Positions 53,827-60,192 of a DNA stretch of 64,000 nt are shown one piece after another. The stretch is from an uncultured Bacteroidaceae bacterium (GTDB taxonomy: Bacteria; Bacteroidota; Bacteroidia; Bacteroidales; Bacteroidaceae), in contig CAKRRN010000003.1 in the NCBI GenBank assembly GCA_934394435.1, forward strand, positions 65,080 through 129,079, given 5' to 3'. Made by a program: the position numbers and the translations under genes. Below the pieces are notes generated by a model that made no database searches, had not been told where the DNA came from, and saw only the letters and a list, made by a program, of their open reading frames with translations. Position 1 is the first letter of the stretch. Each line of letters begins with the position of its first letter.

Positions 53827-54242
53827 GGCTCACCTGATAAAACAGGGGGAATTATAGTATTCACCATGTTCAAGTAACATAGTCTTCAATAGCCAATGAA
53901 GACGACTTCAATAGCCAACGAAGATGACTTCATTGGCCAATGAAGACGGCTTACTTTTTAGAGTGACTTTTTATTGATTTCCGTAGATACGTTTTCTCAC
54001 TGTATAAACTGTAAAAAGGTAGACGCACTATCCATTTTATGAAACGACAATAGTGGACCATAATAGCTCTTTTCTTTTTTCCTAACTGGGAAAATATTTT
54101 TCTCCAACTAGGAAAATAAATTGAGCCGTTTCGTATGGACATTATTATTATATCTTTTGTACAGACAAGCAAGCTGGCTTATAAGTACAGGTTATGTCTG
54201 GGATTTTACCCCCGAAGCTCCCCTTGGTTTATCGGGTGAACC
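53827..54242 (+). mobile_element. MITE-like element, copy 2 (complete, 8-bp target duplication)
   Basis: 416 bp. Left end GGCTCACCTGATAAAACAGG, right end CCTTGGTTTATCGGGTGAAC-C: imperfect inverted termini of ~25 bp. GAAATTTA stands immediately outside both ends (53819-53826 and 54243-54250), a perfect 8-bp target-site duplication. Inside, from left: an array slot (~53850-53950) with three CTTCAATAGCCAATGAAGAC-type units of 23-24 bp, then a conserved core (ACTTTTTAGAGTGACTTTTT, CGTAGATACGTTTTCTCAC, GGTAGACGCAC, paired AACTGGGAAAATA / AACTAGGAAAATA, TTTGTACAGACAAGCAAGCT). No ORF of note, so it must be moved by a transposase encoded elsewhere. Confidence 0.88.
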
Positions 54243-54247
54243 GAAAT

Positions 54248-54285
54248 TTATCCAAAATCGGAATCTAATGACCGATTGGGGATAA
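54248..54285. repeat. gene-end hairpin repeat, third copy (mismatched stem)
   Basis: Left arm TTATCCAAAATCGG (54248-54261) and right arm CCGATTGGGGATAA (54272-54285) with two internal mismatches; contains TCTAATGACCGATT. It abuts the right side of the MITE-like copy 2, its first bases overlapping the target duplication. Confidence 0.65.
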
Positions 54286-54292
54286 AAGAAGC

Positions 54293-54330
54293 CCGAAGAA
54301 CTGTCGCTTGGGGGCTGGACCGTTCTTCGG
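54293..54330 (-). terminator. terminator of the beta-galactosidase gene
   Basis: Arms CCGAAGAAC (54293-54301) and GTTCTTCGG (54322-54330); on the minus strand the stem is followed by GCTTCTTTTATC. About 75 bp after the gene's stop. Confidence 0.7.
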
Positions 54331-54405
54331 ACTACTCAGATGTTAGATATCTCGCGAAAGTAAAATATCCTTTTCTGGGAGCTTTATGCTTTCATAGAAT
54401 AATGC

Positions 54406-57400
54406 TTAACAGGGTTTCACGATATAGGTGAAGTCGTAGTCGAGATAGTTGAGATGGTATTTGCGTATGGGCCAGGTACCCCAACTGTTTACACCACCTA
54501 CGCCAAACTGTCTCTGCTGCACCTGTATCACGCTAAAGGGACGCTCCACGAGGTCACCGCTATGGCTCTGATGGGCATTCTTGTTGGCACCGTCATCCAG
54601 GTCCTGAGGTAGATAGGGTAGGGTGCTACATTCCATCTTGCCTGTTGCCAAGAACTTCAGGCCATGCCCTGCGGCATCTGTTACAGCCCATGTACGTACA
54701 TCTGTGTGATTCCCGCTTTCTTGCGGACGTACATATGGGTGATACATTTCAGACACTTTTTGAGTATAGATGCCAAGTTGCTGTGCATCTCTGTCTATAT
54801 AGGTCTCTATAGGACCGCGTCCATAATAGGTCACTTGATTATATTTGCCTGGCATTACCCACTGCATGCCGTAGCGGAACATGTTGTCATCCTTCTTGGC
54901 AGGGTCAGCCTTGAGCTTCTGACCAACGATGAGCGTTCCGTCGGTGGTAAGTGTGTATGAGAGTGTCAGCTCACCCTTGACCGTGGTCAGGTCAAGCACA
55001 GAGGTTATCGTGACGGCTCCATTCACCCGTTCCATGCTTACTCGCTTACTCTTCATCCCAGGGTTTTTCCATGCAGAGAACTTATACTGTAGACCTGCTC
55101 CATAGTCGTTGTCTGTAGGAGCTCTCCAGAAGTTCGGTGTTACGCTGTATTCATCCTCGAGCATAGGAGTCCCATTTATGTCTAAATAATCAATCATGCC
55201 AGACCAGCGGTTTACGGTTACTGTAACGTCACCAGCCGTCATAGTATAGCAGGCCAGTTGTGAATCTACCTTTACAGTCTGTTCTTGATCAGCCTTGGCT
55301 TGTGCAAGTATCTGGGTGGTAGATGGGAATGTGTAGTCCTGCAAGGTGAATTGCTGTTCGGCTACCACATATCCTGCTGGCAAAAGGGGTTCTGCGCTAC
55401 GCAGACGGAATTCTACGTTGGCAAGAACTTCCGAGTTGGGATTTTCGTGCATGAGATCCAATACCTTTTGGGCAAAAGGCAGTTTAGCCATGTTAATGCT
55501 ACGTGTCTCTTGAGGCTTCAAACCTGTTAGTTCTGGTACGCTTTGGGTCATCACCGCTTTTCCGTCTACCAATATTGTTACCAGCCCCTCCACATTGTCC
55601 ATGGTTCGGAAGAAGTCCTCGTTGTATACCTCAGCTATACCTGTTTGCATGTTGATGTTCTTCACCCAGTAATTCTGTTGGTAGTGGCGGAACTCGTAAG
55701 CGTGAGGATTTGGAGTGCGGTCTGGTAGGAGTACACCATTGCAGTTGAAGTTGTGGTCACTTGCAGGATAGCGTCCATCGTCGCCTCCGTACATCCATAT
55801 TTGCTTGCCTGTGCGTTTGCTTACACCTCGTACGCCTTGATCGATGAAGTCCCAGATAAATCCTCCTTGATAGTTTGGATATTTGCGGATGAGTTCCCAG
55901 TACTCTTTAAATCCTCCTCCGCTGTTACCCATGGCATGTGCATATTCGCATTGGATAAGTGGACGTGGGTTGCTTCCCTCGCAGTATTTGGCACAATCCT
56001 CGTAGCCATAGTACATCGGGCAGAATACTTCAGTCTTTCCGTTTTGTCCCATCTGTTCGTACTGAACTACACGAGACTGGTCAAGGGCTTTTACTTCGTC
56101 AAAGGCGGCATCGAAGTTGTCGCCTGCTCCGCTTTCGTTACCAAGGCTCCAGAAAATAATGCTGGGATGATTCTTTTGTATCAGGACGTTGTTGCGGTTG
56201 CGCTCTACAATGGTTTTCTTGTATCGTGGGTCTTGTGCCAGTCTGCGGTCACCGTAGCCCATTCCGTGACTTTCGAAGTTTGCTTCTGCAACCAAGTAGA
56301 TTCCGTACTGGTCGCAAAGGTCGTACCAGCGTGGATCATCTGGATAGTGACAGGTGCGTACAGCATTGAAGTTGAATTTCTTTAGCATTTGAATGTCACC
56401 AATCATCCGCTCCAGGCTAACTACGTATCCTCCGTCAGGATCTATTTCATGACGGTCTGCACCCTTGAAGAGTACAGCTTTTCCGTTGACCAGAATTTGG
56501 TTGCCTTTATGTTCCACACTGCGGAAGCCTACCTTTTGTGGGATAGACTCAATTACTCCGTTCTTGTCAGACAGAGTAGTTATGAGCGTGTACAGGTAAG
56601 GAGTTTCGGCACTCCATAGCTTGGGTGCTTTAACCTGTGTGCCAAATGCTCCAGTTTCTTTCCCCTTGAGCTGCTGCTCGCTTTGCCATATTTGTCTGCC
56701 GTCAGCATCTGTGAGCGTGAAGGTGAGAGTTTTTCCTGCGGCTTGTACGGCATTTAGCTTCACGCTGAGTGTGCCATCGGTGTAGTTGTTGGTCAAGCCT
56801 GCTGTAATATGCAAGTCTTGCACGTGTGCTGCAGGACGTGCGTACATGTATGCTTCGCGTGCGATGCCTGTAAAACGCCAGAAGTCTTGGTCCTCGCCAT
56901 ACGAGCCGTCGCACCATCGCATCACTTGCATTGCAATTACCGCTTTCTGTCCAGGCACCACATATTTGGTGATGTCGAATTCTGCTTCCAACTTAGAGTC
57001 TTCGCTATAGCCCACTTCCTTGCCGTTTACCCAAAGGGTGAGGTTGCTGGTTGCTGAACCTATGTGTACAAAAATCCGTTCGCCCTTCCAGTTGGCAGGG
57101 ATGGTGAATGTACGACGATATGAACCCGTATAGTTGTTCTTCTCCTCTACCATGGGAGGATTGTTGGCGAATTGTGTAGCCCAAGCGTAACCCACATTCT
57201 TGTAGATTTTATCTCCGTGCCCGTTCATCTCAAAAAGTCCGGGTACGGGGAACTCCTCCCATAAGGTATCGTCATATCCTGGCATATAAAATCCTTTTGG
57301 AGCAAGATTGTGATCTTTAGAAAATTTGAATTTCCAGTTTCCTTCCATGGAAAGGAAGCGCTCGCTGGCTTCCTTCTGACCTTTTTGTGCCAGTGCTTGT

Positions 57401-57549
57401 GTTTCATAAGCAAAGAAAGAACTGCGTGCTTGCTCTACGTTCACTCTGTTTACTTGCGGATCCAGCCAGCGTGGTGTTTGAGCTTGAACAGCTTGTGTGC
57501 TTGCAAGCATTGTAAATGCTGCAGAGAAAAATAAATGTTTCAGCGTCAT
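54406..57549 (-). CDS. secreted GH2 beta-galactosidase (LacZ type)
   Basis: 1047 residues with a signal peptide (HLFFSAAFTMLASTQAVQAQ). The five-domain LacZ layout is readable: sugar-binding jelly roll (~50-230, GNWKFKFSKDHN...SYRRTFTIP), Ig-like domain (~235-345), TIM barrel (~350-640) with the acid/base Glu in IIFWSLGNESGAGDNF and the nucleophile Glu in LIQCEYAHAMGNSGGG, a second Ig-like domain, and the C-terminal small-chain domain (~770-1047, FWRAPTDNDYGAG, YGRGPIETYIDR). It hydrolyses terminal beta-galactosides. Unlike E. coli LacZ it is exported, probably to the periplasm; no T9SS tail or SusC/D pair is next to it. Confidence 0.94.
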   Translation of the reverse strand: MTLKHLFFSAAFTMLASTQAVQAQTPRWLDPQVNRVNVEQARSSFFAYETQALAQKGQKEASERFLSMEGNWKFKFSKDHNLAPKGFYMPGYDDTLWEEFPVPGLFEMNGHGDKIYKNVGYAWATQFANNPPMVEEKNNYTGSYRRTFTIPANWKGERIFVHIGSATSNLTLWVNGKEVGYSEDSKLEAEFDITKYVVPGQKAVIAMQVMRWCDGSYGEDQDFWRFTGIAREAYMYARPAAHVQDLHITAGLTNNYTDGTLSVKLNAVQAAGKTLTFTLTDADGRQIWQSEQQLKGKETGAFGTQVKAPKLWSAETPYLYTLITTLSDKNGVIESIPQKVGFRSVEHKGNQILVNGKAVLFKGADRHEIDPDGGYVVSLERMIGDIQMLKKFNFNAVRTCHYPDDPRWYDLCDQYGIYLVAEANFESHGMGYGDRRLAQDPRYKKTIVERNRNNVLIQKNHPSIIFWSLGNESGAGDNFDAAFDEVKALDQSRVVQYEQMGQNGKTEVFCPMYYGYEDCAKYCEGSNPRPLIQCEYAHAMGNSGGGFKEYWELIRKYPNYQGGFIWDFIDQGVRGVSKRTGKQIWMYGGDDGRYPASDHNFNCNGVLLPDRTPNPHAYEFRHYQQNYWVKNINMQTGIAEVYNEDFFRTMDNVEGLVTILVDGKAVMTQSVPELTGLKPQETRSINMAKLPFAQKVLDLMHENPNSEVLANVEFRLRSAEPLLPAGYVVAEQQFTLQDYTFPSTTQILAQAKADQEQTVKVDSQLACYTMTAGDVTVTVNRWSGMIDYLDINGTPMLEDEYSVTPNFWRAPTDNDYGAGLQYKFSAWKNPGMKSKRVSMERVNGAVTITSVLDLTTVKGELTLSYTLTTDGTLIVGQKLKADPAKKDDNMFRYGMQWVMPGKYNQVTYYGRGPIETYIDRDAQQLGIYTQKVSEMYHPYVRPQESGNHTDVRTWAVTDAAGHGLKFLATGKMECSTLPYLPQDLDDGANKNAHQSHSGDLVERPFSVIQVQQRQFGVGGVNSWGTWPIRKYHLNYLDYDFTYIVKPC

Positions 57550-57624
57550 GTGCCGTTAGTATTTTGGTTTGAGAAATGTATTTTTGGTTTGATAGAGAGG
57601 ACCGTTTCTTCCTTCTGTATGCAA

Positions 57625-57660
57625 CAAAGGTACTTAAAAACTGTCATTATTAGAAACAAA
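57625..57660 (-). promoter_or_regulatory. probable promoter of the beta-galactosidase gene
   Basis: TACCTTTG on minus (57632-57625) with TTTG (57660-57657) 24 bp upstream, longer than the usual 19-21 bp spacer, about 76 bp before the start. Confidence 0.5.
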
Positions 57661-57802
57661 CTTAGATAAAAGGTGGCTTTCGGTGCACAATTATTTGTAT
57701 ATTTGGTGTGTGGTGAATTATTTGTGCGTGCGGGGGGGATTGTTGGCCGCTATACATTGCTGTCCATATGCGCGCGCGAACATATATTGAATTCTGTAAT
57801 AC

Positions 57803-57854
57803 AGGTGAGCCAAATATTACACTATAATATATTATATAATGTAGGTGAACCAAA
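57803..57854 (+). repeat. short direct repeat around an AT-rich palindromic stretch
   Basis: AGGTGAGCCAAA (57803-57814) and AGGTGAACCAAA (57843-57854) are 40 bp apart; between them is ACTATAATATATTATATAAT. The repeated GGTGAGCC/GGTGAACC equals the terminal 8 bp of the MITE-like element. The rest of the gap 57550-57875 holds the promoter at 57625 and nothing else clear. Confidence 0.6.
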
Positions 57855-57875
57855 AAGTGAAATGCTTCTTATTAT

Positions 57876-58565
57876 ATGGGTATTCTTGCTGATATTACCT
57901 CTTTGTTGTTGCCCAGGTTGTGTCCGGTGTGTCATTGCCGACTTGAACATTCGGAACGTTCAATCTGCATTGTATGTGCCACGTCTCTGCCACGCGTTGT
58001 ACTGAGCAGTATAGAAGATAATGTGATGCTGCGTATGATGTGGGCATACGTGCCTGTTGAATATGCTTTCAGTCTGCTTTCTTACCGACATTCCTCTCCG
58101 TTTCATTCTTTACTCATGCGTATCAAATATCAGGGCGATATGGAATTGGCTTATTGTTTGGGGGAATGGGTTGGGGAAGAGGCTTTACGGGCTGGCTTGT
58201 CCGATAAGATAGATATTCTTGTGCCTGTTCCTTTGGATAAAGTTCGTGAGCGCAAGCGTGGATATAATCAAGCACGACTTTTGGCGAATGGTATTGGTAA
58301 GGTGATGGGCAAACCTGTTGTGGAATTGCTCGTAAGAACAAAGTCGGGTGTATCGCAGACGCATTTGTCTGCGAGAGAAAGGCTCTTGAATGCGCAGGAT
58401 GTTTACCAGGCAAGTGCTGTACAGGAGTGCAAAGGAATGCGTGTGGCATTGGTCGATGACGTGATGACTACGGGTGCAACTATGATACAGTGTGCTAAAG
58501 TGCTCTTGCTGACAGACGATTCTATGCATGTAGGTGTGCTCACTCTTGCTTTTGCAGGTACATAA
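57876..58565 (+). CDS. comF: ComF-family phosphoribosyltransferase-like protein
   Basis: 229 residues. N-terminal zinc-ribbon cysteines CPVCHCRLEHSERSICIVC (~16-34), the double-zinc-ribbon of ComF, followed by FHSLLMRIKYQGDMELA, DILVPVPLDKVRERKRGYNQARLLA and the PRPP-loop VALVDDVMTTGATMIQCAK (~195-213). ComF proteins take part in handling DNA during natural transformation in other bacteria; in Bacteroidota the role is untested. It stands alone between the beta-galactosidase and gdhA. Confidence 0.92.
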   Translation: MGILADITSLLLPRLCPVCHCRLEHSERSICIVCATSLPRVVLSSIEDNVMLRMMWAYVPVEYAFSLLSYRHSSPFHSLLMRIKYQGDMELAYCLGEWVGEEALRAGLSDKIDILVPVPLDKVRERKRGYNQARLLANGIGKVMGKPVVELLVRTKSGVSQTHLSARERLLNAQDVYQASAVQECKGMRVALVDDVMTTGATMIQCAKVLLLTDDSMHVGVLTLAFAGT

Positions 58566-58629
58566 AAAACGTAGGAAGACTGTGAAAGTAACATTTTGTG
58601 ACGGTTTTCTCTATTTTGCTTACATATTA

Positions 58630-58661
58630 CTTGCTTAAGCCGTATGTTTTCTGTAATTTTG
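58630..58661 (+). promoter_or_regulatory. promoter of gdhA
   Basis: CTTG (58630-58633), 20-bp spacer, TAATTTTG (58654-58661), 50 bp before the start. Confidence 0.8.
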
Positions 58662-58711
58662 CAGTCACAATGAACAACCAAACAACAGTATTTGTTTAAC
58701 ATTTTAAATCT

Positions 58712-60049
58712 ATGGACGCAAAGAAAGTCTTGGAAGATCTGAAAAGACGCTTCCCCAATGAGCCAGAGTACCATCAGGCAGTCGAAGAGGTTTTGAGTAC
58801 TATTGAAGAGGAGTACAATAAACATCCTGAGTTTGAAAAAGCCAATTTGATAGAACGTCTCTGTATTCCTGATCGCGTATATCAGTTCCGTGTGACATGG
58901 GTTGATGACAAGGGGCAGGTGCAGACCAATATGGGTTATCGTGTGCAGCATAATAATGCTATTGGTCCCTATAAGGGAGGCATCCGTTTCCATAAGAGTG
59001 TGAACTTGGGTATTCTGAAGTTCCTGGCTTTTGAACAGACTTTTAAGAATTCGCTTACTACGTTGCCTATGGGTGGCGGTAAGGGTGGTTCTGATTTCAG
59101 CCCTCGTGGTAAGTCGAACGCCGAGGTGATGCGTTTCTGCCAGGCTTTTATGCTGGAACTCACTCGTCATATTGGTCCTGATGTGGATGTTCCTGCAGGT
59201 GATATAGGTGTAGGCGGTCGTGAGGTTGGCTACATGTTTGGTATGTACAAGAAGCTTACCCGTGAGTTTAGTGGCGTGTTGACTGGTAAGGGTCTGGAGT
59301 TCGGAGGATCTCTGATTCGTCCTGAGGCTACTGGTTATGGTAATGTGTATTTCTTGCAAGAGATGTTGAAGACCAAAGGCGACAGCGTGAAGGGCAAGAA
59401 GGTGTTGATTTCTGGTGCGGGCAATGTGGCTCAATATACAGCAGAGAAAGTGTTGCAGTTAGGTGGAACCGTGCTCACCATGAGTGACTCTGACGGATAT
59501 ATCTATGATCCTGATGGTATTGATCGCGAGAAGCTTGATTATATCATGGAGTTAAAGAATATTTACCGTGGTCGTATCAAGGAGTATGTTGAGAAGTATC
59601 CAACAGCAAAATATGTGGCAGGTGCTAAGCCTTGGAATGAGAAGGCTGATATCGCATTGCCCTCAGCAACACAGAATGAGATTAACGAAGAGGCAGCAAA
59701 GGCTTTGATAGCTAATGGTGTGATAGCTGTGAGCGAAGGTGCTAATATGCCCTCTACTCCAGGTGCAATCAGAGTGTTCCAGGAGGCAAAGATTCTTTAT
59801 TCTCCAGGTAAGGCTTCTAATGCAGGTGGCGTATCTGTATCTGGTTTGGAGATGTCACAGAATAGTGAGCGTCTTTCTTGGACTTCAGAGGAGGTTGATC
59901 AGCGTCTGCATGCGATTATGGAGAATATCCATGCCAACTGTGTGAAGTATGGCACGGAGCCTGACGGCTATGTTAACTATGTGAAGGGAGCTAATGTGGC
60001 TGGCTTCATGAAGGTGGCAAAGGCTATGATGGCGCAGGGAATCGTTTGA
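58712..60049 (+). CDS. gdhA: NADP-type glutamate dehydrogenase
   Basis: 445 residues, the length of hexameric NADP-dependent GDH. Substrate-site and catalytic motifs are present: GYRVQHNNAIGPYKGGIRFH, LPMGGGKGGSDFSP (catalytic Lys), DVDVPAGDIGVGGREVGYM (catalytic Asp) and TGKGLEFGGSLIRPEATGYG; the cofactor domain starts KKVLISGAGNVAQYTAEK (~228), with SDSDG after the second strand typical of NADP preference. It links 2-oxoglutarate, ammonia and glutamate, the main ammonia assimilation route in these gut/oral anaerobes. Own promoter; hairpin after the stop. Confidence 0.97.
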   Translation: MDAKKVLEDLKRRFPNEPEYHQAVEEVLSTIEEEYNKHPEFEKANLIERLCIPDRVYQFRVTWVDDKGQVQTNMGYRVQHNNAIGPYKGGIRFHKSVNLGILKFLAFEQTFKNSLTTLPMGGGKGGSDFSPRGKSNAEVMRFCQAFMLELTRHIGPDVDVPAGDIGVGGREVGYMFGMYKKLTREFSGVLTGKGLEFGGSLIRPEATGYGNVYFLQEMLKTKGDSVKGKKVLISGAGNVAQYTAEKVLQLGGTVLTMSDSDGYIYDPDGIDREKLDYIMELKNIYRGRIKEYVEKYPTAKYVAGAKPWNEKADIALPSATQNEINEEAAKALIANGVIAVSEGANMPSTPGAIRVFQEAKILYSPGKASNAGGVSVSGLEMSQNSERLSWTSEEVDQRLHAIMENIHANCVKYGTEPDGYVNYVKGANVAGFMKVAKAMMAQGIV

Positions 60050-60072
60050 TGCCTCCCACCCCATATTGAAGG

Positions 60073-60141
60073 CTCTTTCCTATCTTGTTAGGAAAGCATA
60101 TATCATCACAAGGGCGTGCCATGAGAAGGGTGCGCCCTTGT
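60073..60141 (+). terminator. hairpins after gdhA
   Basis: Two stems: CTTTCCTA (60075-60082) with TAGGAAAG (60089-60096) and ACAAGGGCG (60108-60116) with CGCCCTTGT (60133-60141). Neither has a long T-tract; they may end or stabilise the gdhA transcript. Confidence 0.5.
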
Positions 60142-60192
60142 TGCCTACAAGGTCTTATATAACTTACGTAACAGAAAACAATCCATACTCCT

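Noticed and set aside
53507..53827. 106-codon open frame after the 49546 gene
   Set aside because: It runs through the hairpin and the palindrome array and stops at the MITE edge; the peptide simply translates the repeats.
55753..56385. 210-codon plus-strand frame inside the beta-galactosidase gene
   Set aside because: Antisense to the GH2 catalytic barrel with conserved catalytic motifs; judged a shadow.
58403..59434. 343-codon open frame on the minus strand across comF end and gdhA
   Set aside because: Antisense shadow of gdhA, which is beyond doubt; no recognisable motif and it spans the gdhA promoter.
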